The notes under the pieces: model-generated
Told to the model about the DNA's origin: nothing
What the model saw: only the letters and a program-made list of their open reading frames with translations
The model's database searches: none
Made by a program: the position numbers and the translations under genes
Shown here: piece after piece, positions 42,057-52,189 of the stretch
Layout of the letters: each line of letters opens with the position of its first letter
Numbering within the stretch: the first letter of the stretch is position 1
Source of the DNA: Arthrobacter sp. SX1312
Lineage (GTDB): Bacteria > Actinomycetota > Actinomycetes > Actinomycetales > Micrococcaceae
Length of the DNA stretch: 64,000 nucleotides
NCBI RefSeq assembly: GCF_002929295.1
Contig: NZ_PJIM01000002.1
Coordinates: forward strand, 1,136,191-1,200,190
Direction: 5' to 3'

Positions 42057-42983
42057 TTAGTGGGCGGTGCGTGCGGGGGCGGACACGCGGGCCTGCGCTG
42101 AGAAGAACCACCCGGCGGCGCCCGCGAGGGTGAAGCCGACACCGATGATCCAGGTGAGCCCCCACCAGAAGAACAGCGGGACGTCGGCGGTGCCCGGTTC
42201 GGGGGCCGGACCGAGGGCCAGCACGGAGAGGTAGAGCACCATGGACAGCGCCAGGCCACCGATCCCCAGCACCCAGCACGCCACCAGCCAGCCGCGCCAG
42301 GAGGCCCAGTGTGCGTTGTAGCCGTGCCAGCTGTTCCAGTGGTCGCCGGTCCGCATGATGATCAGGCCGCCGATGAGCGTCCAGGTCCCGACGGCGAGGA
42401 GCGCGGCGACGACGTCCGCCGGGCGGTGCCAGAGGTTGAAGAACGTGGCCGCGCCCGCCAGGACGGAATAGGACCCGCCGGCGGCCGCGGCGAACGGCCG
42501 CCACCGCGGGGTCACGATGATGAAGACGGCGGCCGCCGCCGAGGCTGCGAGCGTCGTATGCCCGGAGGGTAATGAATTGAAGGCGAGTGTCGCCACGCCC
42601 CGGTCCGGGCGGTCGAACACGATGTTCTTGAGCAGCTGCGTGGTCAGGTTCGCGGCGAGGATGACGCCGACGGCGGTCACCGCGGCCGCGAGCCGCCGGC
42701 GCACCACGGCCACGAACAGGATGGCGGCGGCAGCGACGACCACCGAGACGAGCGGCAGGGTGTCGAGGAACTGCAGGAACGGGAGCTGCGTGTCGGGCGC
42801 GGCGACGTCGGCCTCGCGCCAGGCGGATTCGTCCGCGAACTGGCCCCTGGTGGTCCGGACGAAGGCCCAGTAGGTCCAGCCGAGCGCCGAGGCGCAGAAG
42901 ACCGCGGCCAGCACGAACAACAGCGGCGAGCGTGCTGCCCGCGCCGATCCGGTGGAGGTTCGCTGGGACGTCATCCCGTCCAT
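42057..42983 (-). CDS. PAP2-family membrane phosphatase
   Basis: 308-residue integral membrane protein with about six to seven hydrophobic segments and a PAP2 core: LLKNIVFDRPDRG, LPSGHTTLAASAAAAVF and NLWHRPADVVAALL. The phosphate-binding Ser-Arg usually seen before the last His motif is not present (AGAATFFNLWHRP), and the first motif is shorter than the textbook form, as in a common actinobacterial subgroup. The substrate is probably a lipid phosphate or undecaprenyl diphosphate. The start could be the ATG at 42983 or 42974. Confidence 0.85.
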   Translation of the reverse strand: MDGMTSQRTSTGSARAARSPLLFVLAAVFCASALGWTYWAFVRTTRGQFADESAWREADVAAPDTQLPFLQFLDTLPLVSVVVAAAAILFVAVVRRRLAAAVTAVGVILAANLTTQLLKNIVFDRPDRGVATLAFNSLPSGHTTLAASAAAAVFIIVTPRWRPFAAAAGGSYSVLAGAATFFNLWHRPADVVAALLAVGTWTLIGGLIIMRTGDHWNSWHGYNAHWASWRGWLVACWVLGIGGLALSMVLYLSVLALGPAPEPGTADVPLFFWWGLTWIIGVGFTLAGAAGWFFSAQARVSAPARTAH

Positions 42984-43060
42984 CGTTCCACACGATGCGT
43001 CCGGCTCCGTCACCGTCCTGTGACCTCCGAGGAGGCCGGCAGCTCCCGTAGCCTGAGGGC

Positions 43061-44092
43061 GTGCACACCTCGGACCCGCCCCTGCCGGACGCCCTTCCCC
43101 TACCGGCCCTCGAGGAGGTGGCCGCGTCCGCGCGGATCGTCTCGGTGCCCATGCGCGTGAAGTTCCGCGGCGTCCTCGTCCGGGAGGCCCTGCTGGTCCG
43201 GGGGCCGGCCGGTTGGGGGGAGTTCTGCCCGTTCCTGGAGTACGACGACACCGAATCCGCCCCGTGGCTCGCAGGCGCCCTCGAAGCGGCCTGGCACGGC
43301 TTCCCGGACCCGGTGCGGTCCGCGGTCCCGGTGAACGCGACGGTGCCGGCCGTCGGTGCCGCCGATGTCGAGGGGGTGCTGGCCCGCTTCGGGGACGTCG
43401 GCGCGGTCAAGGTGAAGGTGGCCGAGCGGGGGCAGTCACTCGCCGACGACGTCGCCCGGGTCGCCGAGGTGCGCCGCCTCCTTCCCGGGGCCGGCATCAA
43501 GATCGACGCGAACGGCGGCTGGGACGTGGGCGGGGCGCTCCGGGCCCTCGACGCCCTCGGCCGGTTCGGCCTGCAGTACGTGGAGCAGCCGGTGGCGGAC
43601 ATCCCCGGGCTCCGCACGGTCCGGCTCGAACTGCGCCGCCGGGGGGAGACGGTCCTCGTCGCGGCCGACGAGAGCGTGCGGCGCCAGGACGATCCGCTCC
43701 GGGTGGCCCGCGAGGACGCCGCCGACGTCCTCGTCATCAAGGCTCCGCCGCTCGGCGGCGTGCGGCGGGCCCTGGACATCATCGACCGCGCCGGGCTGCC
43801 CGCCGTCGTCAGCTCCGCCCTCGACACCTCCGTGGGCATCCGCGCCGGGGTGGCCCTCGCCGCCGCGCTCCCGGCACTCCCGTACGCGTGCGGCCTCGCC
43901 ACGGTCTCGCTCATGGCCGGCGATGTCACCGATACCTCCCTCGTCCCCGAGCACGGGTCCCTCCCGGTGCGGGACGTCGAGGTCTCCCAGGAGCGGCTGG
44001 AACGCTACGCGGCCGGCGAGGACCGGCGGCGCTGGTGGCTGGACCGCCTGGCACGGTGCCACGGGGTGCTCGCCGCGGGCCGGCAGCGCTGA
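43061..44092 (+). CDS. menC: o-Succinylbenzoate synthase
   Basis: 343-residue enolase-superfamily enzyme of menaquinone synthesis that dehydrates SHCHC to o-succinylbenzoate. The catalytic Lys pair is in GAVKVKVAE, the metal ligands in KIDANGGW, QYVEQPV and AADESV, and the opposite Lys in VLVIKAPPLGGV. The GTG start lies six bases after TAGCCT (43049-43054), consistent with a leaderless mRNA. It is the first of a split menaquinone cluster in the window. Confidence 0.92.
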   Translation: MHTSDPPLPDALPLPALEEVAASARIVSVPMRVKFRGVLVREALLVRGPAGWGEFCPFLEYDDTESAPWLAGALEAAWHGFPDPVRSAVPVNATVPAVGAADVEGVLARFGDVGAVKVKVAERGQSLADDVARVAEVRRLLPGAGIKIDANGGWDVGGALRALDALGRFGLQYVEQPVADIPGLRTVRLELRRRGETVLVAADESVRRQDDPLRVAREDAADVLVIKAPPLGGVRRALDIIDRAGLPAVVSSALDTSVGIRAGVALAAALPALPYACGLATVSLMAGDVTDTSLVPEHGSLPVRDVEVSQERLERYAAGEDRRRWWLDRLARCHGVLAAGRQR

Positions 44093-44202
44093 TGCCTGTT
44101 CCGGTCCCGTTCACCGGCGGTTCACCGGCGGGCACCGCGGCTGTTCAGCTGCCCTCGACAGGGTGAGGTGGAACACTGCTCATCCTGTCGAGAGGTACCC
44201 CC

Positions 44203-46365
44203 ATGACTGACACCGCGCGCCGCCTGCTGCCCATGCTCGGCCACACCAAGGGAAAGCGCAGCGCCGTCACGTGCGCCCTGAAGTGTGACAACGCCTGCGC
44301 CGACGCCGTCTGCAACACGTCGGGCAACAACTACTTCCGCGACATCGTCTCGCGCGAATTCTCGCGCCGCAGCGCTCTCGGCGCGGGAGCGGCAGGTGCC
44401 CTCACGCTCCTCGTCGCGGGCCAGACCGGTGCGGGCTCAGCACAGGCCGCCCCCGGCGGCGCGGGGTCGAACGCACTGGCCTTCAACGCCATCGCGCCCG
44501 TGGACGCGCTGGTCGACGACATGACCGTGCCGCAGGGCTACGGCTGGAAGCCCGTCATCCGGTGGGGCGATCCGCTCTTCCGCACGTCACCGGACTTCGA
44601 CGCGAACAACCAGACCGCCGCCGCGCAGGCGCTGCAGTTCGGCTACAACTGCGACTACACCGACGTCCTCGAGATCGCCGGGAGCAAGGGCCGCCGTGCG
44701 GTGCTGTTCGCCAATCACGAGTACACGAACGAGAACATCATGGTGCCCCCGACGACGCCCGCGGCTGAGGTCCGCGGCATCGGCAAGGCGGCCCACGGAT
44801 TGTCCGTCGTCGAACTCGAGCGCAGGAACAGGAACAAGCCATGGTCCTATGTCCAGGGCGCCCCGCTCAACCGGCGCTACCTGACCACCACCCCCTATGA
44901 GGTGACCGGCCCGGCCGCCGGATCGGACCTGCTGAAGACCAGGGACGACCCGGCAGGCCGCACCATCCTCGGCACCCTCGGCAACTGCGCCGGCGGCACC
45001 ACGCCGTGGGGCACCATCCTCTCCGGCGAGGAGAACTTCAACGGCTACTTCGTGGCTGCCGGCACCAGCGACGGCGACCGCCGTTACGGCATCACCAGCA
45101 AGCCGACGGCGCGCGGCTGGGAGATCGACGAGCCGCGCTGGGACACCCGCAACGCAGGCTACGAGAACGAGAAGCACCGCTTCGGCTACATCGTGGAGGT
45201 CGACCCGTTCGATCCCACGTCGACGCCGAGGAAGCACTCCGCGCTGGGACGCTTCAAGCACGAGGGCGCGAACGTGACCGTCGCCGCCGACGGGCGCGTC
45301 GTCGCCTACATGGGCGACGACGAGCGCTTCGACTACCTGTACAAGTTCGTGTCCACGAAGAAGGTCCAGCCGGGCACCAGCCCTGCTGCGCGCAGGGCCA
45401 ACATGACGCTGCTGAGCGAGGGCTCGCTGTACGTCGCCCGCTTCCAGGGCAACTCCGTGGCCGAGATCAACGGCACCGGCACGCTCCCGTCCGACGGCGC
45501 GTTCGACGGCGTGGGCGAGTGGCTGCCGCTGCTCGTCGACAACACGTCCGTGGTCGCGGGCATGACCGCTGCCGAGGTGTCCGTCTTCACGCGGATCGCC
45601 GCGGACAAGATGGGCGCCACCAAGATGGACCGGTGCGAGGACGTCGAGCCGAACCCGCGGACCGGCAAGGTGTACGTGGCGTGCACCAACAACACGAACC
45701 GCGGCGTCGGTACCAGCGCCGTCGCCGATGAGGCCAACCCCCGCACCGCGAATCGTGACGGGCACGTCGTCGAGCTCACGGAAACGGGCGGCAATGCCAC
45801 CGGCACGCGCTTCACGTGGAACCTGCTGCTGGTCTGCGGTGATCCGGCCCGGAACCCCACCACCTACTTCGCGGGCTACCCGACGGACAAGGTCTCCCCC
45901 ATCTCCTGCCCCGACAACGTGGCCTTCGATTCGGCGGGCAACCTGTGGATCTCGACGGACGGCCAGCCGAGCGCCATCGGCTTCGCCGACGGCCTGTTCA
46001 AGGTGGGACTCGAGGGTGCCGAGCGCGGCCGCGTGCAGCAGTTCCTCGCCGTCCCCCGCGACGCCGAGACCTGCGGCCCCATCATCCACGACCAGGACGG
46101 CACCGTCTTCGTCGCGGTGCAGCACCCCGGCGAGGACGGCAGCTGGGAGGCGCAGGCCTCGCTCTTCCCCGACTACGTGCCCCTGGGCGGCAGCCCCCGC
46201 AAGGGCGACGCCGCGCTGCCGCGCCCGTCGGTCGTCCAGGTCTACAAGGCGTCCGAGGGTCGCCGCGACGAGGACCACTCGGGCCGGGGGCGCGGACGGC
46301 AGCCCGGCAAGCCGCGCCCCAAGGGCAACCCGAACGAGACCCGGGGCGGCCGTGACGCCAAGTAG
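44203..46365 (+). CDS. PhoX-family phosphatase (DUF839), Tat-exported
   Basis: 720-residue protein of the PhoX alkaline phosphatase family. A Tat signal (EFSRRSALGAGAAGALTLLVAGQTGAGSAQAAP) sits about 50 residues from the N-terminus behind a Cys-containing leader, as is usual in PhoX proteins. Family segments are NHEYTNENIMVPP, CAGGTTPWGTILSGEENFNGYF, YIVEVDPFDP and MDRCEDVEPNPRTGKVYVACTNN. It is probably a calcium/iron-dependent phosphomonoesterase outside the cell. The C-terminal 30 residues are basic and Gly/Arg-rich. A strong hairpin follows. Confidence 0.9.
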   Translation: MTDTARRLLPMLGHTKGKRSAVTCALKCDNACADAVCNTSGNNYFRDIVSREFSRRSALGAGAAGALTLLVAGQTGAGSAQAAPGGAGSNALAFNAIAPVDALVDDMTVPQGYGWKPVIRWGDPLFRTSPDFDANNQTAAAQALQFGYNCDYTDVLEIAGSKGRRAVLFANHEYTNENIMVPPTTPAAEVRGIGKAAHGLSVVELERRNRNKPWSYVQGAPLNRRYLTTTPYEVTGPAAGSDLLKTRDDPAGRTILGTLGNCAGGTTPWGTILSGEENFNGYFVAAGTSDGDRRYGITSKPTARGWEIDEPRWDTRNAGYENEKHRFGYIVEVDPFDPTSTPRKHSALGRFKHEGANVTVAADGRVVAYMGDDERFDYLYKFVSTKKVQPGTSPAARRANMTLLSEGSLYVARFQGNSVAEINGTGTLPSDGAFDGVGEWLPLLVDNTSVVAGMTAAEVSVFTRIAADKMGATKMDRCEDVEPNPRTGKVYVACTNNTNRGVGTSAVADEANPRTANRDGHVVELTETGGNATGTRFTWNLLLVCGDPARNPTTYFAGYPTDKVSPISCPDNVAFDSAGNLWISTDGQPSAIGFADGLFKVGLEGAERGRVQQFLAVPRDAETCGPIIHDQDGTVFVAVQHPGEDGSWEAQASLFPDYVPLGGSPRKGDAALPRPSVVQVYKASEGRRDEDHSGRGRGRQPGKPRPKGNPNETRGGRDAK

Positions 46366-46384
46366 GCACTGACACCCCGACGCC

Positions 46385-46416
46385 GACGCGACCCCACCCC
46401 CGGGTGGGGTCGCGTC
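46385..46416 (+). terminator. Strong hairpin between phoX-like and menD genes
   Basis: GACGCGACCCCACCC (46385-46399) pairs perfectly with GGGTGGGGTCGCGTC (46402-46416), leaving only two bases at the tip. It starts 19 bases after the phosphatase stop and ends 25 bases before the menD GTG. It is the most stable stem in the window and the likely terminator of the phosphatase gene. Confidence 0.8.
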
Positions 46417-46441
46417 ACCGTCGGGGTGGAAGGATGGAACG

Positions 46442-48193
46442 GTGACACACGTGGGCGACACAGAGACCGGACCAGCAGCGACACCCCTCGACTCCGCGAC
46501 CTCGGCCGCGCGTGCCGTCCGGGCTCTCGTGGCCGGCGGCGTGAGGGACGTCGTCGTCGCCCCCGGGTCCCGCAGCGCCCCCCTCGCCTACGCCCTGTCC
46601 GCGGCGGAGGACGCCGGCCTCGTCCGCCTGCACGTGCGGATCGACGAGCGGTCCGGCGCCTTCACCGCCCTGGGGCTCGCGCTCGGCGCCCAGCGCCCGG
46701 CGGCGGTGGTCACGACGTCGGGCACGGCCGTGGGCGAACTCCTGCCCGCGGTCATGGAGGCGAACCACGCCGCCGTGCCCCTGGTGGTAGTCTCCGCCGA
46801 CCGGCCCGGCGAGCTGCGCGGCACCGGCGCCAACCAGACCACGGTGCAGCCGGGCCTGTTCGGCGTGCATGTACGCGCGGGCGTGGACGTCGGAGCGGGG
46901 GAGGACCCGACCGGCGCGATCGGGGATGCCCTGCGCGCCGCCGTGGGTCGTCCCGCGGACGGCCCGGCCGCCCGGCCGCCCGGTCCCGTGCACCTGAACC
47001 TCGCCTTCCGCGATCCGCTGGTGCCCGGGGACCACCCGGAGGAGCCCGCACCCGATGTCCGATCCGATGTCGCCCCCGTCACCGCCGGCACGGTCGCTCG
47101 GGAGGAGCCGCAGGAGGAGCCGCGCGAGGAGACAGGGCCGGTGGCCCCCCAGCGGCCCGGCAGCAGGACCGTCGTCGTCGCCGGTCACGGCGCGGGGGAG
47201 CTCGCCGCGGTGTTCGCCGCGCACCTCGACCTCCCGCTGCTCGCGGAGCCGTCCTCCAACGCGCGGTTCGGCAGCAGCGCCGTCGCCCCGTACCGGCTGC
47301 TCCTGGAGCATCTCGGCCCCGCCATCACACGCGTGGTGGTCTTCGGGCGCCCCACGCTGTCCCGCCCGGTCACGGCGCTGCTGGCCCGGGCCGACGTCGG
47401 GCACGCGCTGTACCTGCCCGTGCCCGCCGCCTGGTTCGAGGAGGGTCGGCGTCCCGAGCGCATCATCGACTCCCTGCCTGAACTGCTCGCGTTCGCCGGG
47501 CGCGGTGAGGAGGGTTGGCTGCGGTCGTGGCGGGAGGCCGGGGCTGCGGCCGAGGCCCGCCTCCAGTCGCTGCTGGCGGACGAGCGGTCCATGACCGGGC
47601 TGCACGTGGCCGACGCCGTCTGGGAGCACACGGACGGCAACCTGGTGCTCGGCTCGTCCAATCCGATCCGGGACGTAGACCTCGTCGCCGCGACGGACTG
47701 GCATCCGCTGGAGGTCTTCGCGAACCGCGGGCTCGCCGGGATCGACGGCACGATCTCGACGGCGACCGGCGTGGCCCTCGCGGCGGGCATCCCCACGCGC
47801 GCCCTCCTGGGGGACCTCACCTTCCTGCACGACGTCGGGGGGCTGCTGCTCGGCAGCGGCGAACCGCAGCCCGACCTGCAGCTCGTGGTCCTCAACGACG
47901 GCGGGGGCGGGATCTTCGGGCTGCTCGAGCACGGGGCCCCGAGGACGACGGCGCGCTACGGCCCCGCCGTCGAGCGACTGTTCGGGACGCCGCACACCGT
48001 GGACCTCGCCGCGCTCGCCGCCGCCTACGGGCTGCGCTACGAGCGGGCGACGACGCTGCAGGAGCTGGATACGGCGATGGAGCGGCCCATCAGGGGCCGC
48101 TCCATCCTGGAGGTCCGGGCGGAGCGCTCGACGCTCCGGGACCTCCACGCGCGCGTCCGCCTGGCGGTGGCGTCCGCGGTGCGTCCCGCCTAG
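46442..48193 (+). CDS. menD: SEPHCHC synthase, menaquinone biosynthesis
   Basis: 583-residue thiamine-diphosphate enzyme that joins 2-oxoglutarate to isochorismate. The N-terminal [16 protein letters not shown] and [17 protein letters not shown] are classic MenD motifs, as is the TPP segment [15 protein letters not shown]...[11 protein letters not shown]. The GTG start is preceded by GGAAGGATGGA. The stop overlaps the stop of the oppositely oriented ABC ATPase gene by three bases (CTAG). Confidence 0.94.
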   Translation: MTHVGDTETGPAATPLDSATSAARAVRALVAGGVRDVVVAPGSRSAPLAYALSAAEDAGLVRLHVRIDERSGAFTALGLALGAQRPAAVVTTSGTAVGELLPAVMEANHAAVPLVVVSADRPGELRGTGANQTTVQPGLFGVHVRAGVDVGAGEDPTGAIGDALRAAVGRPADGPAARPPGPVHLNLAFRDPLVPGDHPEEPAPDVRSDVAPVTAGTVAREEPQEEPREETGPVAPQRPGSRTVVVAGHGAGELAAVFAAHLDLPLLAEPSSNARFGSSAVAPYRLLLEHLGPAITRVVVFGRPTLSRPVTALLARADVGHALYLPVPAAWFEEGRRPERIIDSLPELLAFAGRGEEGWLRSWREAGAAAEARLQSLLADERSMTGLHVADAVWEHTDGNLVLGSSNPIRDVDLVAATDWHPLEVFANRGLAGIDGTISTATGVALAAGIPTRALLGDLTFLHDVGGLLLGSGEPQPDLQLVVLNDGGGGIFGLLEHGAPRTTARYGPAVERLFGTPHTVDLAALAAAYGLRYERATTLQELDTAMERPIRGRSILEVRAERSTLRDLHARVRLAVASAVRPA

Positions 48194-48966
48194 AGCACCT
48201 TCGAGAGGAAGAGCTTCGTGCGCTCGTGCTGCGGGTTCCCGAGCACGTCCTCGGGCTTGCCCTGCTCCACGACGACGCCGCCGTCCATGAAGACCACGCG
48301 GTCGCCGACCTCCCGGGCGAAGCCCATCTCGTGCGTGACCACCATCATGGTCATGCCCTCCCTGGCCAGCTGCTTCATGACCTCGAGGACGTCACCGACG
48401 AGCTCGGGGTCCAGGGCGCTGGTGGGCTCGTCGAACAGCATCATGTCGGGGTCCATCGACAGGGCGCGGGCGATGGCGACGCGCTGCTGCTGGCCGCCGG
48501 AGAGCTGCGCGGGGAAGGCGTCGGCCTTCTCCGCGAGGCCCACCTTGGCGAGGTTCCGGTGGGCCACCTCGATCGCCTCGGCCTTGCCGCGCTTCTTGGC
48601 GCGCTGCTGGGCGAGGGTGAGGTTCTTCAGGACGCTCAGGTGCGGGAAGAGGTTGAACTGCTGGAAGACCATGCCGATGCGCGTGCGCACGGCGTCGAGG
48701 TCCGTCTCGCTGTCCGTGATGTCCACGCCCTCCACCATGACCGTGCCGGTGGTGGGCTCCTCGAGCCGGTTGACGCAGCGCAGCAGGGTGGACTTGCCCG
48801 AGCCGGAGGGCCCGATGACGCACACCACCTCGCCGTGGTCCACGTGGAAGTCGATGCCCTTGAGCACCTCGTTGGTGCCGAAGTTCTTGCACAGGGCGCG
48901 GACCTCGATGGCGGGGGCCGCCGTCGAACGCGCGGCGGCCGATGCTGGATGTGCCACCGGAATCAC
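48190..48966 (-). CDS. Polar amino acid ABC transporter, ATP-binding protein
   Basis: 258-residue ABC ATPase of the PAAT family. Walker [22 protein letters not shown]-loop [13 protein letters not shown], signature [15 protein letters not shown], Walker [15 protein letters not shown] and H-loop VTHEMGFA are all intact. About 20 N-terminal residues are Ala-rich. The GTG start overlaps the permease stop by four bases. It energises the permease and binding protein encoded upstream; glutamine or glutamate is the likely substrate. Confidence 0.94.
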   Translation of the reverse strand: MIPVAHPASAAARSTAAPAIEVRALCKNFGTNEVLKGIDFHVDHGEVVCVIGPSGSGKSTLLRCVNRLEEPTTGTVMVEGVDITDSETDLDAVRTRIGMVFQQFNLFPHLSVLKNLTLAQQRAKKRGKAEAIEVAHRNLAKVGLAEKADAFPAQLSGGQQQRVAIARALSMDPDMMLFDEPTSALDPELVGDVLEVMKQLAREGMTMMVVTHEMGFAREVGDRVVFMDGGVVVEQGKPEDVLGNPQHERTKLFLSKVL

Positions 48967-49748
48967 CGGCCTCTCTTGTTGTGTCGTTCGAGCTTCGCCA
49001 CGAGCTGGGTGAGCGGCAGCGTGATCACCAGGTACAGCAGGGCGGCGACCACGAGGGGTGTCGCGTTGGCCTGGCTGGTGAGGGCGTCCCGCGAGAACGT
49101 GGTCAGTTCGCGGTCGCCGATGGCCATGCCCGCGATGAAGAGGAGCGAGGTGTCCTTGATGAGGATGACCAGCTCGTTCGTCAGCGGGGGCGTGATGATG
49201 CGGAAGGCCTGGGGGAGGATCACGGTCAGCATGGTCCACGGCCCGTTCATGCCGAGGGAGCGCGCCGCCTCGACCTGCCCCTTGGGGACGGCCTCGATGC
49301 CGGCCCGGATGGTCTCGGCGATGTAGGCGGACGAGACGATGATGAGGGCGATCAGTCCCGCACCGGCATTGCCGCCGGGCGCCCGCCACTGGAAGGCGAT
49401 GGGGATGGCGTACGCGAACCCGAAGATGACCAGCAGCGCCGGGAGACCGCGGAACAGCTCGATGTAGCCGGTCGCGAACCAGCGGTACGGCAGCACAGGG
49501 GAGAGTTTCATGAGTGCCAGCAGGAGGCCGAGCAGCAGGCCTCCGACGAAGGCGATGGCCGTGTAGACGACCGTGTTCTTCGCCGCGATCGTGACGATCT
49601 CGGGGAAGACTCCCATGGCCACGTCGAGGTTGAAGAAGTACGCCCGGATCGTCGCCCAGTCGGCGGCGAGGAGCACGAAGACGACGACGGCGGCGAAGAC
49701 CGCGTAGAGGACGCCTTGGGTGAGGCGTCTGCGGGTTGAACGTTTCAC
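48963..49748 (-). CDS. Polar amino acid ABC transporter, permease
   Basis: 261-residue His/Glu/Gln-type permease. The N-terminal basic segment ([12 protein letters not shown]) leads into the first membrane helix ([17 protein letters not shown]); the EAA motif appears as [26 protein letters not shown]. Only one permease gene is present, so the channel is probably a homodimer. It lies 84 bases after the binding-protein gene, with a stem-loop between them. Confidence 0.93.
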   Translation of the reverse strand: MKRSTRRRLTQGVLYAVFAAVVVFVLLAADWATIRAYFFNLDVAMGVFPEIVTIAAKNTVVYTAIAFVGGLLLGLLLALMKLSPVLPYRWFATGYIELFRGLPALLVIFGFAYAIPIAFQWRAPGGNAGAGLIALIIVSSAYIAETIRAGIEAVPKGQVEAARSLGMNGPWTMLTVILPQAFRIITPPLTNELVILIKDTSLLFIAGMAIGDRELTTFSRDALTSQANATPLVVAALLYLVITLPLTQLVAKLERHNKRGR

Positions 49749-49778
49749 GCGGGGATCTACCTTCCTTCGGGAGGTGGC

Positions 49779-49823
49779 ACCCGTACGGCCCCGGAGTCGT
49801 CGGACATCCGGGGCCGCACGGGT
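49779..49823 (-). terminator. Stem-loop between the amino-acid binding-protein and permease genes
   Basis: ACCCGTACGGCCCCGGA (49779-49795) pairs with TCCGGGGCCGCACGGGT (49807-49823) with one A-C mismatch and an 11-base loop. It lies ten bases after the binding-protein stop in the direction of transcription. It probably sets a higher level of binding protein than of permease and ATPase. Confidence 0.72.
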
Positions 49824-49832
49824 AGGGCTGGG

Positions 49833-50621
49833 CTACTCCGCGAAGTAGGAGTCGTAGATTTCCTGGTACTTGCCGTTCTCACGCAGCGAGGCCAGCTGTC
49901 CGTTGACGGCGGCCACGAGTTCCTCGCTGCCGGTCTTGGCCATGATGAAGCCGTACTGCTCGTCGGTCGGCAGTTCCTCGGCGATCGTGAACGCGCCGTC
50001 CTCGGTGTGGCCGATGTTCACCGGGAGATCCTGCAGCAGGGCGTCGACGTTCCCGGCCTGGATGGCGGCGAACATCTCGGCGTCCGAGGGGAACTGGACC
50101 AGTTCCGCCTCGGGTGCGTTCTCCGCGGCGTAGGTGGCACCGGTGGTGCCCTGCTGGACGCCCACCTGCTTGCCGGCGAGGTCGTCGATCGAGGCGATGT
50201 CCGAGTCGGTCGGCACGAGGACGGACTGCAGGGAGTCGTAGTACGGGTCCGAGAACGCCAGGTTCGCCTTGCGCTCCTCGGTGATGGTGACGGCGCTGGC
50301 GCCGATGTCGCACTGGCGGGAGCCCAGGACGGCGCCGCTCTGGAGGCCGTCGAAACCGACGTCCTGCACGGAGAGCTCGAGGTCCATGCCCGCGGCGATC
50401 TCCTTCATCAGGTCCATGTCGAAGCCGGTGTACTCGCCGTTCTCCTCGAACTCGAAGGGCGGGTAGGGGATGTCCGAGCAGACGGTGAGCGAACCCTCGG
50501 AGACGAGGTTCAGGCCGCTCGCCTCCTCGGACCCGGCGTCGTCGGAGCCTCCGCCACAGGCGCTCAGCGCGAGTGCGCCGGCGGCCATGGCGGCCAGCAG
50601 TGCTGATTTCTTGGAAAGCAT
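49833..50621 (-). CDS. Amino acid ABC transporter, substrate-binding lipoprotein
   Basis: 262-residue family-3 binding protein. The lipoprotein signal [22 protein letters not shown] gives lipid Cys22. The mature part has [27 protein letters not shown] and [21 protein letters not shown], plus [17 protein letters not shown], typical of glutamine/glutamate/cystine receptors. The ATG follows AAGTGAGG with suitable spacing. It is the first gene of the three-gene transporter operon; TAGAAT about 60 bases upstream is a possible -10. Confidence 0.93.
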   Translation of the reverse strand: MLSKKSALLAAMAAGALALSACGGGSDDAGSEEASGLNLVSEGSLTVCSDIPYPPFEFEENGEYTGFDMDLMKEIAAGMDLELSVQDVGFDGLQSGAVLGSRQCDIGASAVTITEERKANLAFSDPYYDSLQSVLVPTDSDIASIDDLAGKQVGVQQGTTGATYAAENAPEAELVQFPSDAEMFAAIQAGNVDALLQDLPVNIGHTEDGAFTIAEELPTDEQYGFIMAKTGSEELVAAVNGQLASLRENGKYQEIYDSYFAE

Positions 50622-50735
50622 GGGTACCTCACTTGGGCGGACGGGGGTGGAACGGGGGACGGTCCTGCTGATTCTAGCCTCAAGGAGAGGTGCATCACAG
50701 GCGACAGGGGTTGCCCATCGGTAATCCGGGTCCTG

Positions 50736-52076
50736 TCATCGGGACAGTCCGAGGGCCTCGATCATCGGCCGGAACTTGCTCCACGTCTCCGCGAGCTCGG
50801 CCTCCGGCTGCGAACCCTCGACGATCCCGCACCCCGCGTAGAGCCGCACGCGCGTGGGCGTCTCGACGACGGCGCCGCGGAGGGCGATGCCCCACTCGCC
50901 GTTGCCCCCGGCGTCGATCCAGCCCACCGGCCCGGCGTACGGACCGCGCTGCAGGTGCTCGAGTTCGCGGATGAGCGCTCCGGCGACCGTCGTGGGGGTG
51001 CCGCAGACCGCGGCCGTGGGATGGAGCGCCTGGACGAGGGCCAGCGACGTCGGCACCCGGCCGTCGTCGTCCGCGGCGAGCTGCGCCGTGACGTCCGAGG
51101 CGAGGTGCCACACGTTGGGCAGCTGCAGCACGAACGGCTCGCTGTGGGAGGTCATGGAACTCGTGAACGGCTGGAGGGTCTCGGTGAGCGAGTCGATCGC
51201 GATCTGGTGCTCGTGGAGCTGCTTCTCGGACCCCGCGAGGACGCGGTCGGCGTAGCCGGGGTCGCCGGCCGGGGCGTTGGCCCGGTCCAGGGTCCCGGCG
51301 AGCACGCGGGCGCGGGCCGTGTTGTTCTCCACCTTGATGAGCATCTCCGGCGTCGACCCGATCAGGCCGTCGACGGCGTACGTCCAGCAGTCCTCGTACC
51401 GCACCGCGAGCTCACGCAGCACCTGCGCCGTCGCGACGGGCGTCTCGAGGTGCGCGACGACGTCCCGCGCCAGCACGAGCTTGCTCAGCTCGCCGGCCTG
51501 CACGTGCTTCACGCCCTCGGCGACAGCACGCTGGTACTGGTCCTCGCTGAGCACGCCCGGGCCCAGGCGGTCGCCGGGGCCGGGCGAACGCCCGGCGTCG
51601 GGCTCGATGAGGTAGGCGGCGAGAGCCGCTTCCGCCGCCTCCGCGCTCAGCTCGGCCTCGGCGTCGTCGGTGATGAGGGTCAGCCAGGCCCGGCCCTCGC
51701 TGCAGCCCACCACCACCGCAGGGACGATCAGGCGCGATTCGTGCGGTGAGGTCTTGGAGAAGGCGAAGGAGCCGAAGGCGATGAGGCCGCTGCCCGGGAC
51801 GCCGAGATCGTCCAGCACCTCCGCGCCGGCGAGTTCGCGGCGCCACCACTCCTGGGCCTGCGTGAAGCGGTCCGGGCCGGTGACCGTGAACCGGGCGGTC
51901 TCACCGTAGGCCACCAGTCCGCCTCCGCGGCGGATCCAGGTGTGGGCGTCGTTGCGGACCACGTACTCGAGCAGACCCGTCCGCGGGTCCATGTCCGCCT
52001 GCGCCACGGTGATGCTGCGGAGTCCGCGGGACTGTCCGGGCGCAGGGGGCAGCGCAGTGAGGGACGGAGTGCTCAT
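50736..52076 (-). CDS. menF: Isochorismate synthase
   Basis: 446-residue chorismate-binding enzyme that makes isochorismate for menaquinone. Typical segments are YQRAVAEGVKHVQAGELSKLVLARDV, IGSTPEMLIKVENNTARARVLAGT, HPTAAVCGTPTTVAGALIRELEHLQRGPYAGPVGWID and RLYAGCGIVEGSQPEAELAETWSKF. EntC-type use for siderophores is possible, but the adjacent menG, menJ and prenyl synthase genes favour MenF. It is divergent from menG. Confidence 0.92.
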   Translation of the reverse strand: MSTPSLTALPPAPGQSRGLRSITVAQADMDPRTGLLEYVVRNDAHTWIRRGGGLVAYGETARFTVTGPDRFTQAQEWWRRELAGAEVLDDLGVPGSGLIAFGSFAFSKTSPHESRLIVPAVVVGCSEGRAWLTLITDDAEAELSAEAAEAALAAYLIEPDAGRSPGPGDRLGPGVLSEDQYQRAVAEGVKHVQAGELSKLVLARDVVAHLETPVATAQVLRELAVRYEDCWTYAVDGLIGSTPEMLIKVENNTARARVLAGTLDRANAPAGDPGYADRVLAGSEKQLHEHQIAIDSLTETLQPFTSSMTSHSEPFVLQLPNVWHLASDVTAQLAADDDGRVPTSLALVQALHPTAAVCGTPTTVAGALIRELEHLQRGPYAGPVGWIDAGGNGEWGIALRGAVVETPTRVRLYAGCGIVEGSQPEAELAETWSKFRPMIEALGLSR

Positions 52077-52189
52077 GATGCCTCAAGCGTACTCCGCGGC
52101 GTGGCGCCGCATTCGTGCGGGGTCGTGAGGTTCGGCACGTCGGGAGGACGCCGGTCGGGCGATCGGAGTTTCTTTGAGACAATGAGCGG

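Noticed and set aside
44109-44130. Two tandem GTTCACCGGCG copies before the phoX-like gene
   Set aside because: Only two short copies of a GC-rich word; no function or further copies nearby.
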